Below, piece by piece: positions 34,573 through 46,741 of a stretch of 64,000 nucleotides of DNA (position 1 is the first letter of the stretch; every line of letters begins with the position of its first letter). Made by a program: the position numbers and the translations under genes. Below the pieces are notes generated by a model. It saw nothing but the letters and a program-made list of their open reading frames with translations, did no database searches and had not been told where the DNA came from. The stretch comes from Brucella haematophila (GTDB lineage: Bacteria > Pseudomonadota > Alphaproteobacteria > Rhizobiales > Rhizobiaceae). The stretch is from the NCBI RefSeq assembly GCF_005938105.1, contig NZ_VCPE01000012.1:121277-185276 (forward strand). Reading direction: 5' to 3'.

Positions 34573-36399
34573 ATGGCTTTTCAGACCTTTGACGTCACCA
34601 CCAACCCGGCCAATGGCGCGCCCCGCGTGGCGAAGCTGCGCGAGAAGATGGCCGCGCTCAGCCTTGATGGTTTTCTGGTGCCCCGCGCCGACGAGCATCA
34701 GGGCGAATATGTGCCGCCCCATGCGCAGCGCCTTGCATGGCTGACCGGTTTCACCGGTTCGGCAGGTGCAGCCCTGATCCTGAAGAAGTCTGCCTATGTC
34801 TTCATCGACGGACGTTACGAATTGCAGGTTCGCGCGCAGACTGACCCGAAGATCTTCTCTTACGAAAGTCTGGTGAGTACACCGCCTTCCGTCTGGCTGG
34901 CCGAGAATGGCAAGGGCCTGACCATCGGCTTCGATCCATGGCTTCACACCATTTCCGAAGCCCATGCGCTTCGCGAAGCACTGGAAAAACAGGGCGGCAA
35001 GCTGGTTCCGGTGGAGACCAATCTGGTCGATGCGGTGTGGGAAGATCAGCCAGCGGCACCAACCGCCGCCGTGACCATCCAGCCCGCACGTTTTGCCGGT
35101 CATGAGGCCAAGGACAAGATCAAGGAAATGCAGAAGGCGGTCGCGGCAAGCGGTGCTACGGCCACCGTGCTGACCGATCCGTCATCCGTCGCATGGGTGT
35201 TCAACATTCGCGGCAAGGATGTTTCCAACACGCCCCTGCCCTTGAGCTTCGCCATCATTCCGGCCAAGGGCGAACCGGAAATCTTCATCGACGAAGCCAA
35301 GCTCGCTATCGAGCCGCGCGCTTACCTCACCCAGCTTGCCAAGCTGTCGGCTCCCAGCAATCTGGAAGGCCATCTCAGCGCGCGTGCCGCAAAGGGTGAA
35401 GCCATTCTGCTCGACCCTGCGCTTGCGGCAGAAAAACTGCGCCTGATCGTCACCGGCGCAGGCGGTTCTGTGATTGACGGCAAGGACCCTGCCCGCATTC
35501 CACGTGCGGTGAAGAACAAGGCCGAGCTTGACGGTTCGCGTGCTGCACATGAACGCGACGGCGTGGCCATGGTCAATTTCCTGTCCTGGGTCGATGGGCA
35601 AAAGCCCGGTACCGTGGATGAAATCGGTGCAGCCCAAAAGCTGGAGGAATCACGCGCCAATGCCGGACGCGATTTCCAGATGCCGCTGGAAGACGTGTCT
35701 TTCGACACGATTTCGGGTGCTGGTCCGAACGGCGCAGTCATCCATTACCGCGTCAACACCGACACCAACCGCACGCTAGAGGATGGCGAGCTTTATCTGG
35801 TCGATTCCGGCGCACAATATCGCGACGGCACCACCGATATTACCCGCACGGTTCCGGTCGGCAAGATTGCGCCTGAAACCATCAAGGCCTTCACGCTCGT
35901 TCTGAAAGGTGTGATCGGGATCAGCACGGCGCGCTTCCCGGCTGGTACGCGTGGGCAGGATATTGATGTTCTCGCGCGTATCGCGCTTTGGAAAAACGGC
36001 TTCGATTATGCGCATGGCACCGGCCATGGCGTCGGTGCTTATCTCTCGGTGCATGAAGGACCGCAGCGGATTGCCAAGACGGGTTCGCAGGAACTGCTGC
36101 CGGGCATGATCCTGTCCAACGAACCGGGCTATTACAAGCCGGGCTCGTTTGGCATCCGCATCGAAAATCTGATCATCGTCACCGAACCGGAAGTGCCGGA
36201 AGGTGGTGACATTCCGATGATGGGCTTCGAAACGCTGACCTTCTGCCCGATCGACCGTCGTCTGATCGACAAGGCGCTGCTGACGCAGGAAGAGCTGGAC
36301 TGGCTTAACAATTACCACGCCAGCGTGCGCGCAAAGCTGTCCGGCCACCTGAAGGATGCCGAACGCAAGTGGCTCGAAACAGCAACTGCGCCGTTATAA
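34573..36399 (+). CDS. pepP: Xaa-Pro aminopeptidase (M24B), long form
   Basis: Removes an N-terminal residue before proline. Two N-terminal creatinase-like domains (about residues 1-310) precede the pita-bread catalytic domain with all five metal ligands: LVDSGAQYRDGTTDITR (two Asp), GHGVGAYLSVHEGPQ (His), SNEPGYYKPGSFGIRIEN (two Glu). The 608-residue size is the long, eukaryote-like APP1 form rather than the 440-residue E. coli PepP. It ends 2 bp from the convergent azlD. Confidence 0.92.
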   Translation: MAFQTFDVTTNPANGAPRVAKLREKMAALSLDGFLVPRADEHQGEYVPPHAQRLAWLTGFTGSAGAALILKKSAYVFIDGRYELQVRAQTDPKIFSYESLVSTPPSVWLAENGKGLTIGFDPWLHTISEAHALREALEKQGGKLVPVETNLVDAVWEDQPAAPTAAVTIQPARFAGHEAKDKIKEMQKAVAASGATATVLTDPSSVAWVFNIRGKDVSNTPLPLSFAIIPAKGEPEIFIDEAKLAIEPRAYLTQLAKLSAPSNLEGHLSARAAKGEAILLDPALAAEKLRLIVTGAGGSVIDGKDPARIPRAVKNKAELDGSRAAHERDGVAMVNFLSWVDGQKPGTVDEIGAAQKLEESRANAGRDFQMPLEDVSFDTISGAGPNGAVIHYRVNTDTNRTLEDGELYLVDSGAQYRDGTTDITRTVPVGKIAPETIKAFTLVLKGVIGISTARFPAGTRGQDIDVLARIALWKNGFDYAHGTGHGVGAYLSVHEGPQRIAKTGSQELLPGMILSNEPGYYKPGSFGIRIENLIIVTEPEVPEGGDIPMMGFETLTFCPIDRRLIDKALLTQEELDWLNNYHASVRAKLSGHLKDAERKWLETATAPL

Positions 36400-36401
36400 G
36401 C

Positions 36402-36710
36402 TCAAATTGGGAAAAAATGGCGCAGCGCGATCAACAGCGCTGCGCCTGCAAAAAACATCGTTAGCATGCTGACCCGCAAGGACAGAAAAACGCAAACGAC
36501 GAGCACGAGCAGCTCCCGCCAGCCATGATCCGATGCAGGTGCGGCGACAATCGCCGTCAACACCGCCGCGGGCACGGCATTCAGCGCCGCCTCCACACGA
36601 AAATGCAGACGCTCAAAGCGCGACAGTACCAGATGGCCGCCAATACGGGTCAGATAGGTGAAGAACGCGGCGGCAATGATGATCCAGGTCGTGGTGTCCA
36701 TGGGCGTCAC
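36402..36710 (-). CDS. azlD: AzlD-type branched-chain amino acid exporter subunit
   Basis: Small subunit of the AzlCD (YgaZH-like) exporter, 102 residues with four predicted helices; the pattern TRIGGHLVLSRFER followed by ALNAVPAAVLTAIV is that of AzlD. It overlaps azlC by 4 nt (ATGA). Substrates in related systems include branched-chain amino acids and their analogues; the neighbourhood here does not narrow this. Confidence 0.88.
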   Translation of the reverse strand: MTPMDTTTWIIIAAAFFTYLTRIGGHLVLSRFERLHFRVEAALNAVPAAVLTAIVAAPASDHGWRELLVLVVCVFLSLRVSMLTMFFAGAALLIALRHFFPI

Positions 36711-37429
36711 ACCTTCACATTCTGTGGCTTGGCAAGAATGGCTGCAAGCACAACGCCACCAGCCGCCCCCAGCGTCACATGCCAGGGCGAACCGACGAAT
36801 TTATAGGCGGCAATGGCCGAGATCGCGCTGACGACAACCACCGGCCACCAGTGCTTGCGATGACGAAAACTCATCACCATGCCGAGGAAGTAGATCGGCA
36901 GCAGGAAATCGACGCCAATTGCATAGGGGTTGGAAATCAGGTCGCCAAACATGGCGCCAATCCAGGTTTCCAGAATCCAGCAGACATAGGTCATCAGACC
37001 CAGCCCCATATACCACGAGAAAGTGATCTTCTTGCCTGCCTCGCTGCGAATCTCGACCTCCGCATATTGCGGATCGACCAGCACGAAAAAGGCGACAGCT
37101 TTCTGCAAGAACGAGAAGTGGCGGATACGCCGCCCCACTGTTGCCGAGTAGAGCACATTGCGGAAATTGACCGCGAAAATGGAGAGAACGATCATCCAGG
37201 GAGCGATATTCTGCCCGAACATATCAAGGCCGACCATCTGGCTGGCGCCGGCATAGAGCGTGGCGCTCATGAATACCGCTTCACCGACCGAAAGGCCGTG
37301 ATCGAGAGCAACCGCGCCGAACAGCACCCCGAAAGGTGTGCCCGCCAGCACAATGGGCACGCCGCGTTTCGCACCGTGCAGAAACTCACTGCTCGCAGAG
37401 GCCTTAGCTGGCCTGAAACCCTGGTCCAC
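36707..37429 (-). CDS. azlC: AzlC-type branched-chain amino acid exporter subunit
   Basis: Large membrane subunit of the AzlCD exporter. Five or more helices; the segment VPIVLAGTPFGVLFGAVA and the ATLYAGASQMVGLDMFGQ block are diagnostic. The longer frame (to 37483) starts with MPLFDSGSND, which is part of a palindromic repeat, so I use the GTG at 37429, which has GGAGGAGG 7 nt ahead, giving 240 residues. Translation of azlD is coupled through the overlap. Confidence 0.88.
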   Translation of the reverse strand: MDQGFRPAKASASSEFLHGAKRGVPIVLAGTPFGVLFGAVALDHGLSVGEAVFMSATLYAGASQMVGLDMFGQNIAPWMIVLSIFAVNFRNVLYSATVGRRIRHFSFLQKAVAFFVLVDPQYAEVEIRSEAGKKITFSWYMGLGLMTYVCWILETWIGAMFGDLISNPYAIGVDFLLPIYFLGMVMSFRHRKHWWPVVVVSAISAIAAYKFVGSPWHVTLGAAGGVVLAAILAKPQNVKV

Positions 37430-37460
37430 GGAATCCCCTCCTCCAGACCTGTAGTCATTA

Positions 37461-37601
37461 GAGCCTGAATCAAAAAGCGGCATGTGTGTGCGAAAATGGT
37501 GATTTTCGAGTACCGGAGCGGAGCGTACTTAAGGTACGTGAGCACCGGAACGGAGAAAATTGCCATTTGCAGCCACACAGGACGACTTTTGGAACAGGCT
37601 C
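37461..37601. repeat. Mosaic palindromic intergenic repeat, copy B (short form)
   Basis: A 141 bp relative of copy A at 13989: the same GAGCCTGAATCAAAAAGCGG start, CGGAGCGGAGCGTAC / GTACGTGAGCACCGG hairpin and TTTTGGAACAGGCTC end, but without the 47 bp inner palindrome. It supplies an accidental ATG and extension to azlC. Confidence 0.85.
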
Positions 37602-37727
37602 TTAGGCAATTCCATGACCTGTTGGAATAGGTTTCCCGCAAAAATCATACAAATAGAGACGGTGCGGTCAGTTTATCTGACGCACGCAACATTTAGGCAT
37701 CACTCATGCAGATATTTGATACGGCGA

Positions 37728-38438
37728 TCAATCCGGTTGATCTGGAGGCAATGTACCTTCAATCTTTCTAATCCAGTCGACCAGAGGGCGCGAGCGCTCG
37801 ACAAAATCGACCAGCCGGTCCGCAAGCGCTGCTTGCGTGATGCTCTCCGGATCGATTTCCATCCGCACCGCGAAATGACGATTGCGAATGGCCTCGACCA
37901 GATCCGGTTCAGTCACGCTTTCAAAGCCGCGCGGTGTGCGCTTCAGACGGTCACTATCGCTGATCTGCAAACCGTTCTTCTTCAGCTTTGCCACCACGGC
38001 GCGATACTCATCCGGCTTTTCCGCAATCGCTTTGCGAATGGCCAGCAGGAGCTTCGGTTTTGGTCCCCACCAGGCAACCCCGGCATAGCAATCGCGTACA
38101 CCCGGCAGACCGATGCAGACATAGAAACAACCGCTTTCGTCCCATTTGGTGCCGGAGCGTGAAAGCAGCGCCGACAGGTGCCGGTTATAGGGCGCCTTGT
38201 CTTTCGAGAAGCGTGTATCGCGCTTGATACGAAACTGCGACTTCACGCGGTCGCCCTTGAAGCCCAGCCCCGCTTTTTCAAAGCGCGTGCTCAATTCTGC
38301 AATCAGATCGCCAAGCGGCTCTTTCAGGTGCTCTTCAAAAAGATCCTTGTTCTCCACAAACCATTCCCGGTTCTGGTGGAAATCGAGCGCCTTCAGAAAA
38401 GGAATAGCCTTGTCACCAAAACCCTTGAATGGCGCCAT
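37728..38438 (-). CDS. DUF2461 family protein
   Basis: A 236-residue cytoplasmic protein of the DUF2461 (TIGR02453) family, starting MAPFKGFGDKAIPFLKALDF and carrying FRIKRDTRFSKDKAPYN, a conserved family block. Function unknown. The ATG at 38438 has GGAGGA 8 nt ahead and follows the ligA stop by 4 nt, so it is probably co-transcribed with the ligase. The frame extends a further 84 codons into ligA without support. Confidence 0.9.
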   Translation of the reverse strand: MAPFKGFGDKAIPFLKALDFHQNREWFVENKDLFEEHLKEPLGDLIAELSTRFEKAGLGFKGDRVKSQFRIKRDTRFSKDKAPYNRHLSALLSRSGTKWDESGCFYVCIGLPGVRDCYAGVAWWGPKPKLLLAIRKAIAEKPDEYRAVVAKLKKNGLQISDSDRLKRTPRGFESVTEPDLVEAIRNRHFAVRMEIDPESITQAALADRLVDFVERSRPLVDWIRKIEGTLPPDQPD

Positions 38439-38442
38439 TCGA

Positions 38443-40623
<2,181 letters not shown>

Positions 40624-40713
40624 CTATCTGAATCGAGCAGAAACATATCCAAGAAATGTCATTTAGCCTACAGCCGCCTGACTTTACGAACAGAGGATAC
40701 TGTCAGATAGCTG

Positions 40714-42393
40714 TCAGGAGGCCAGAGCGCTGTTTTCCGCCAGCAAACGTTCTGCTGCCGCGCGCGCTTCATCGGTAATGCTGGCACCGGCGAGCATACG
40801 GGCAATTTCTTCCTGCCGCTCATCCACGCCGATAGACCGGATTGATGTCGACATGCGATCTTCGTTGGTCGCGGACTTAGCGATGAGGAAATGCGTCGAT
40901 GCACGGGCCGCCACCTGCGGCGCATGCGTTACGGACAGCACCTGCACCCGCGACGACAGACGCGCCAGACGCTGGCCGATGGCATCCGCCACAGCACCGC
41001 CCACACCCGTATCGATTTCGTCAAAAACCAGCGTCGGCGCAGAACCGCGATCCGCCAGTGCAACTTTCAGCGCCAGAAGAAAACGCGACAGCTCGCCACC
41101 GGAAGCGACTTTCATCATCGGACCGGCTCGCGTGCCCGGATTGGTGCGGACCCAGTATTCCACCGTGTCGATGCCTTCGGCAGCACGCGCTTCCGGGTCG
41201 GTGATCATCTCGACCAGGAATTCGGCACGTTCCAGCTTGAGCGCCGGAAGTTCCGCCATGACGGCCGCTTTCAGATGCTCCGCCGTATCCTTGCGCCGGG
41301 CAGAAAGCTCCGAAGCAGCTGCGTCATAGGACGCCCTTGTCTCTGTTGCCTGCGCTTCAAGCTGCACCAGCTTTTCCGCGCCTGCATCCAGCTCTGCAAG
41401 GTCGGCATCCATCTTGTCGCGCAGAGCAGGCAAGCCTTCCACCGCGACCGAATATTTGCGCGCAGCCGCGCGCAGCGCGAACAGGCGTTCTTCCACCTGC
41501 TCCAGCACACGCGGATCGAAATCGATCTCCCGCATGGCGTGGTCGATGCCATCCTGCGCAATAGCCAAACTGTTCAATGCTTCATCGATGGCTTTACAGA
41601 CCGGCTCAAGCAGATGCGGCGCTTCCGGGATTTTACGCTCCAGACGGCGCACGAGACTTGCAAGCGTCGGCACTGGCGAACCATTGCCCGACAGAAGTTC
41701 GCCCGCTTCGTTCACGTCACCGGCGATCTTTTCGGATTTCATCATCACCGCACGGCGTTCGGCGAGTTCGTCTTCCTCGCCGGGCTGCGGATCGAGTTTG
41801 GTCAGTTCTTCAACGGAAGAGCGCAGATAATCGCCCTCGCGCTCAGCAGCTTCCACGCGAGCACGGTGACGCGACAATGCGGTTTCTGCGTCACGCCACG
41901 CCTTGTGCCGTTCACGCACCACGACCGTCTCAGCGTCGAGACCACCGAAAGCATCCAGCAATGTGCGGTGAAGGTCGGTATCGATCAGCGCGCGATCGTC
42001 ATGCTGGCCGTGAATTTCCACCAGCCTGCGGCCGAGATCGCGCAACAGCGCAACGCTTGCCGCCTGATCGTTGATGAAAACGCGCGTGCGCCCATCGCCC
42101 ATCTGGAGACGACGCAGGATGACGTCGCCGTCATCATCAAAACCATTCTCGCGAAGGAAAAGCCGGGCCGGATGACCACCCGGCACATCGAATACCGCCG
42201 TCACCTGCCCCTGATCCGCACCATGGCGAACCAGCGAAGCGTCGCCACGCGCACCCAGCGCCAGCGACAGCGAATCAAGCAGAATGGATTTACCGGCGCC
42301 GGTCTCGCCCGTCAGCACGGACAAGCCGGTCTTGAACTCGATGTCGAGCCTTTCAATCAGGACAATATCGCGGATCGAGAGGTGCGACAGCAT
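40714..42393 (-). CDS. recN: DNA repair protein RecN
   Basis: SMC-like ATPase acting in double-strand break repair. Walker A GETGAGKSILLDSL at residues 29-42, then a long coiled coil about residues 150-350, and the ABC signature ASGGELSRFLLALK with Walker B TLVFDEIDTGVGG near the C-terminus. Start at 42393 gives MLSHLSIRDIVL, the conserved RecN N-terminus; 559 residues. It follows bamD by 16 nt, so they are likely one transcript. Confidence 0.95.
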   Translation of the reverse strand: MLSHLSIRDIVLIERLDIEFKTGLSVLTGETGAGKSILLDSLSLALGARGDASLVRHGADQGQVTAVFDVPGGHPARLFLRENGFDDDGDVILRRLQMGDGRTRVFINDQAASVALLRDLGRRLVEIHGQHDDRALIDTDLHRTLLDAFGGLDAETVVVRERHKAWRDAETALSRHRARVEAAEREGDYLRSSVEELTKLDPQPGEEDELAERRAVMMKSEKIAGDVNEAGELLSGNGSPVPTLASLVRRLERKIPEAPHLLEPVCKAIDEALNSLAIAQDGIDHAMREIDFDPRVLEQVEERLFALRAAARKYSVAVEGLPALRDKMDADLAELDAGAEKLVQLEAQATETRASYDAAASELSARRKDTAEHLKAAVMAELPALKLERAEFLVEMITDPEARAAEGIDTVEYWVRTNPGTRAGPMMKVASGGELSRFLLALKVALADRGSAPTLVFDEIDTGVGGAVADAIGQRLARLSSRVQVLSVTHAPQVAARASTHFLIAKSATNEDRMSTSIRSIGVDERQEEIARMLAGASITDEARAAAERLLAENSALAS

Positions 42394-42409
42394 GTCGGGC
42401 TCAAACTGG

Positions 42410-43273
42410 TTATGAACCGCCGCCCGTGATGAGCGACGAAGCCTTGGCCAGCCATGAACCACCGTTTTCGCGCGGCTGAAGACCGCCGCTCTGCAGCAGC
42501 TTGTAGCTGTCCTTGTACCACTGGCTGTCCGGGAAGTTCTTGCCGAGAACCGAAGCGGCCATCTGGGCTTCCGCAGTCAGGCCAAGCGCATAATAGGCTT
42601 CGACCAGACGCGCCAGAGCTTCTTCCACCTGACGGGTGTTGGAATATTCCTCGACTACACCGCGGAAGCGCTTGATAGCGGCCAGATATTCCTTGCGTTC
42701 CAGATAGTAGCGGCCGACCTGCATTTCCTTGCCGGCGAGCTGGTCGCGGGCAAAGCGGATCTTCGCTTTCGCATCGTCGGTATATTCCGAATTCGGGAAG
42801 CGATCGACCACTTCCTGCATCGCGGCAATCGCACGGCGGCTGGCAGCCTGATCGCGCGTCACGTCCGGAATCTGACGGAAATAGGAAAGACCGATGATGT
42901 AATAGGCGTAAGCCGATTCGGGCGATGTCGGGTAAAGCGTGTTGTAACGCTTCGCCATGCTGATCGCTTCTTCGTAGTTACCCTTGCGGTAGTTGGTGAA
43001 GGCAGCCATCACAAGCGCCTTGCGTGCCCATTCCGTATAGGGATGCTGACGGTCGATGGCAGCGAACTTCTTGGAGGCTTCGTCGAGACGACCGGCGTCC
43101 AGATTGGCCAGACCTTCATTGTAGAGCTTGTCGGCAGGATCGATCGTCTCAACATACTTGGTGAGATCAATATCGTCGTTCTTGCTGGCACAACCGGCGA
43201 GCGGGATAAGAACGGCGATAGCGCCAGTTAACAGCGCGGTTTTCGTCACACCCGTGAATTTGAAACTCGTCAT
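42410..43273 (-). CDS. bamD: Outer membrane assembly lipoprotein BamD
   Basis: Periplasmic lipoprotein of the BAM complex, which inserts beta-barrel proteins in the outer membrane. A signal sequence ends in the lipobox LAGC with lipidated Cys28, followed by tetratricopeptide-type helix pairs ([52 protein letters not shown]). 287 residues. It precedes recN and follows lpxC at a distance of 363 bp, and probably has its own promoter in that gap. Confidence 0.94.
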   Translation of the reverse strand: MTSFKFTGVTKTALLTGAIAVLIPLAGCASKNDDIDLTKYVETIDPADKLYNEGLANLDAGRLDEASKKFAAIDRQHPYTEWARKALVMAAFTNYRKGNYEEAISMAKRYNTLYPTSPESAYAYYIIGLSYFRQIPDVTRDQAASRRAIAAMQEVVDRFPNSEYTDDAKAKIRFARDQLAGKEMQVGRYYLERKEYLAAIKRFRGVVEEYSNTRQVEEALARLVEAYYALGLTAEAQMAASVLGKNFPDSQWYKDSYKLLQSGGLQPRENGGSWLAKASSLITGGGS

Positions 43274-43636
43274 GCGGTCTCCGGCCTTCTGGCAGCGTCA
43301 TTCCTGTTTGAAGCAACGTGCGCGCTTGTAGCATTGCAACCGTGCTTCATCCATCCAAATCATTCAACATCGGCAAAGATTAAACAGTGCCAAGGCTGTT
43401 TTGGCCGTCCATAAACCACATGCAGGCGCAATCGTCTAGCTCTTCAATCGCCAGATTTTGGCCGAAACACTGTCCGGACGGCTCCTTCGCAACGTGTGAA
43501 CCGTGAAGATTGGTCCCCTCATCGGCCCATCGCAAACGACTACCGACTCGCATCATGATGGTGAACCGCCGAACACGGCTCAATTAAGGCCGCGTTCCGG
43601 GATCATCCAAATTATTGTGGACTAAGTGGCGAGCGC
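43274..43636. other. 363 bp gap between lpxC and bamD
   Basis: No clear gene. On the minus strand an open frame at 43380-43583 (67 codons) exists, but I recognise no family, see no ribosome binding site, and rate it as chance. The promoter of bamD should lie here. A small hairpin (GGGA-TGA-TCCC type, around 43600) is too weak to call. Confidence 0.45.
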
Positions 43637-44575
43637 TTAAAGAGCCCAGGGTGCAGCGATATTCGGCTTCACCGCAACGAAATCCGAGCTCTTGGCATTG
43701 CGGCGTACGCCGGATGCCTCAACGATATCGAAAGCGCTCTTGTCGGCAAGAAGCGCCTTGACCGTCTCAGCATTCAGGCGATGACCGCTGCGATAGGAGC
43801 GGAAGCAGCCGATGAACGGCAGACCGGCAAGCGCCAGATCGCCCACGGCATCCAGCGTCTTGTGACGCACGAACTCGTCCTTGAAGCGCAGACCGCCCGG
43901 ATTGATGACCGAATTGTCGTCACCAATGACCAGAGAATTGTCGAGCGACGAACCCAGCGCATGGCCGGAGGCCCAAAGACGCTCCACGTCCTTCATGAAG
44001 CCAAAAGTGCGTGCAGTCGAAATTTCCTTGCGGAAAACCGCTTCGTCCATGTCATTCGCAAATTTCTGGCGTCCGATCAGCGGGCATTCGAAATCGATCT
44101 CGACTTCAAAACGCGTGCCAGAGAACGGGCGGAATTCACCCCAGGAGCCGCCAGCTTCCACACGAACCGTCTTGAGAATACGAATAAAACGACGCTTGGC
44201 CTGCTGCGTGACGATGCCTGCCTCGTCGAGCGCTTCGATGAAACGCGCCGAGGTGCCATCGAGAATAGGCACTTCCGGGCCATCAACCTCGACAATCAGA
44301 TTGTCGATGCCGAGTGCAGACACAGCGGCCATCAGATGCTCAACCGTATCGATCTTCGCTTCTTTCGGCCCAAGCGACGTGCAGAGGTCCGTCGCGCCGA
44401 TCTCCGAAACATGCGCGTGGATCTCGCGCGCGCTGCCCTTCAGGTCCGAGCGCTGGAAGACGATGCCTGTATCCGCATCAGCAGGAATAAATGTGGCCGA
44501 TGCCGGAGCACCGCCGTGTACGCCTACACCGGAGAGGGTCACCGCACGACCAATTGTCTTCTGATAAGCGCTCAA
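43637..44575 (-). CDS. lpxC: UDP-3-O-acyl-N-acetylglucosamine deacetylase
   Basis: Zinc enzyme of the committed step of lipid A synthesis. The zinc ligand motif VEHLMAAVSALGIDN lies in the N-terminal half; HKTLDAVGDLALAGLPFIG (zinc His and Asp) and SGHRLNAETVKALL (catalytic His) are near the C-terminus. 312 residues. The start is TTG at 44575 with GGAAC upstream; an ATG just before it stops within 8 codons. Placed after ftsZ, but a strong terminator separates them. In enterobacteria its stability is set by FtsH with HflKC-linked factors; those genes are 30 kb away here. Confidence 0.95.
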   Translation of the reverse strand: MSAYQKTIGRAVTLSGVGVHGGAPASATFIPADADTGIVFQRSDLKGSAREIHAHVSEIGATDLCTSLGPKEAKIDTVEHLMAAVSALGIDNLIVEVDGPEVPILDGTSARFIEALDEAGIVTQQAKRRFIRILKTVRVEAGGSWGEFRPFSGTRFEVEIDFECPLIGRQKFANDMDEAVFRKEISTARTFGFMKDVERLWASGHALGSSLDNSLVIGDDNSVINPGGLRFKDEFVRHKTLDAVGDLALAGLPFIGCFRSYRSGHRLNAETVKALLADKSAFDIVEASGVRRNAKSSDFVAVKPNIAAPWAL

Positions 44576-44869
44576 GGCTGTTCCAATCTATTCATAATCC
44601 AGAATATACGCGTAAGGCGTAAACAGGCCGCGCTTGCTCGCTGGCGTACCCTGCTCCCGCAATCGCACAATCTAATTCGCAAACGCGATTAATCCGTTAG
44701 ATATGGCAAAATTAGCGGCAGGGAAGACAAAAAGAATCACAACCCCGTGTGAGCCCCGATACAACCGACCACGCTTAAAATAGTGAGCCGGTTCGTCGCG
44801 ACAAAATCACGCTTTCTTACGCTCTATTACCATAAACCGCGTTTTATTCCAGTATCTGCCCTCAAAAGC
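44576..44869. other. 294 bp gap before lpxC
   Basis: AT-richer than the neighbours and without a gene that I can see. It should contain the lpxC promoter, but no -35/-10 pair stands out strongly. The ftsZ terminator follows at 44870. Confidence 0.5.
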
Positions 44870-44900
44870 AAAAAGCCCGCCTGAAACAGGCGGGCTTTTT
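44870..44900 (-). terminator. Intrinsic terminator after ftsZ
   Basis: AAAAAGCCCGCCTG with CAGGCGGGCTTTTT, a 14 bp perfect inverted repeat with a 3-base loop, 22 bp after the ftsZ stop. T-runs on both strands make it work in both directions. It ends the dcw transcript before lpxC. Confidence 0.92.
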
Positions 44901-44922
44901 GGGATTTTACATCAGCGTTCGA

Positions 44923-46626
44923 TCAGTTCGACTGGCGGCGCAGGAAGGCCGGGATTTCGAGCTGGTCGTCTTCCGAAGCTGCACGCGGCTGCGGGCGGCC
45001 CTGATCGTCAAGCTGGCCACGGCGCGGCGCGTAGATCGAGCCGTCCTGCTGCATCGGACGGCGTTCAGCCGGACGCATGCCAGGTTCACGATGCTGAGCT
45101 GGCTCCAGACGTGCTGCAGGCTGCTCTTCTTCACGACGCGACAGACCATGGGTCAGACGCTTGAGAAGGCTCATCGGGCCGCGTGGCTCTTCCTGGGCAG
45201 GCTGTGGCTGCTGCGGAGCGCGACGGGCTGCGATTTCAGCCTGTGCAACCGGCGGGAAATCCGAAACAGCTGGCATACGTGGAGCCGGACGCGGTTCGCG
45301 GGCCGGTTCTGCATGCATCTGCTGCGGCTGCTGGTAAGCCTGTGGCTGAGTGGCCTGAGCCTGCGGCATCGGTGCGCGAGCAACCGGTGCGCGTTCAAAG
45401 GCTTCCGGTGCAGGCGCCTGGAAAATGCGGCTCTGCGGACGGAAATCAGGCTCTGCGGAAGCAGCAGGTGCGGCTGGCGCAACTGCAATCGGCATATCGA
45501 CTTCGGCAGACTGGATTGCCTGAGCAATCGGATCGGCCTGACGCGGCTGCTCAACGACCGGAGGACGCAGAGCGCCATGCGGTGCCATCGGCTTGGCCTG
45601 CGAGGTCGGCTGCTTTACTGGCTGGCGAAATTCCAGCGGCGCAGGCGCCGCATCTCCGATCTGCTTGTCGATGCCGGTAGCAACCACGGATACGCGAATG
45701 ACGCCTTCGAGACCTTCGTCGAAGGTTGCGCCAAGGATGATGTTTGCTTCCGGATCGACTTCTTCACGGATACGCGTTGCAGCTTCGTCGACTTCGAACA
45801 GGGTCATGTCGCGACCACCGGTGATCGAGATCAGCAGACCCTTTGCGCCGCGCATCGAGGTTTCGTCGAGCAGCGGGTTGGCAATCGCAGCTTCGGCAGC
45901 AGCCATTGCACGGCCTTCGCCGGAAGCTTCGCCGGTGCCCATCATCGCCTTGCCCATTTCGCGCATAACCGAGCGAACGTCAGCAAAGTCGAGGTTGATG
46001 AGGCCTTCCTTGACCATCAGGTCGGTGATGCAGGCAACACCCGAATAGAGCACCTGGTCGGCCATCGCGAAAGCGTCAGCGAAGGTGGTCTTGTCGTTGG
46101 CGATGCGGAAGAGGTTCTGGTTCGGAATGACGATAAGCGTATCGACGTTCTTCTGCAGTTCTTCGATGCCGAGGTCGGCCGTCTTCATGCGACGCGCGCC
46201 TTCGAAATGGAAAGGCTTGGTCACGACGCCAACGGTCAGGATACCGCGTTCACGTGCTGCGCGGGCTACGACCGGAGCTGCACCGGTACCGGTGCCGCCG
46301 CCCATACCTGCGGTGACGAAGCACATATGCGTGCCATTGAGGTGATCGACGATTTCGTCGATGCATTCTTCAGCAGCGGCACGACCGACTTCGGGCTGGG
46401 AACCTGCGCCCAGACCTTCCGTCACGGCAGCGCCGAGCTGGATGATCCGGTCGGACTTCGACATGGTCAAAGCCTGCGCGTCAGTGTTGGCCACAACGAA
46501 ATCCACGCCGCGCAGACCGGCATTGATCATGTTGTTGACTGCATTGCCGCCGCCACCGCCGACACCGAATACGGTGATGCGGGGCTTCAGCTCGGTGATG
46601 TCCGGCTTTTGCAGATTGATAGTCAT
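44923..46626 (-). CDS. ftsZ: Cell division GTPase FtsZ
   Basis: Tubulin homologue that polymerises at mid-cell to form the Z ring. GTP-binding blocks [14 protein letters not shown] near the N-terminus and the tubulin signature [13 protein letters not shown] near residue 110, then the T7 loop region and a Pro/Gln/Ala/Arg-rich unstructured linker of about 225 residues, ending in the conserved tail [12 protein letters not shown] that binds FtsA. At 567 residues it is long, as in other Rhizobiales with an extended linker. Follows ftsA by 115 bp and ends at a strong terminator. Confidence 0.96.
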   Translation of the reverse strand: MTINLQKPDITELKPRITVFGVGGGGGNAVNNMINAGLRGVDFVVANTDAQALTMSKSDRIIQLGAAVTEGLGAGSQPEVGRAAAEECIDEIVDHLNGTHMCFVTAGMGGGTGTGAAPVVARAARERGILTVGVVTKPFHFEGARRMKTADLGIEELQKNVDTLIVIPNQNLFRIANDKTTFADAFAMADQVLYSGVACITDLMVKEGLINLDFADVRSVMREMGKAMMGTGEASGEGRAMAAAEAAIANPLLDETSMRGAKGLLISITGGRDMTLFEVDEAATRIREEVDPEANIILGATFDEGLEGVIRVSVVATGIDKQIGDAAPAPLEFRQPVKQPTSQAKPMAPHGALRPPVVEQPRQADPIAQAIQSAEVDMPIAVAPAAPAASAEPDFRPQSRIFQAPAPEAFERAPVARAPMPQAQATQPQAYQQPQQMHAEPAREPRPAPRMPAVSDFPPVAQAEIAARRAPQQPQPAQEEPRGPMSLLKRLTHGLSRREEEQPAARLEPAQHREPGMRPAERRPMQQDGSIYAPRRGQLDDQGRPQPRAASEDDQLEIPAFLRRQSN

Positions 46627-46741
46627 TGGTCCTTGTTCCTCTTAAAGCCCGTCACCGCTTTTCGCCGCTGCGGTGCTGATTGGTTGTTACCCAGATGGTC
46701 ACGTCCCGGAAAATTCGACTGTTCACTCAAAGATCGGTTAC

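Noticed and set aside
37430-37483. Longer azlC start at 37483
   Set aside because: It begins inside the palindromic repeat (MPLFDSG), the same peptide that appears by chance at the copy near 13989.
43380-43583. 67-codon minus-strand frame between lpxC and bamD
   Set aside because: No ribosome binding site, no recognised family and atypical composition; listed only as gap content.
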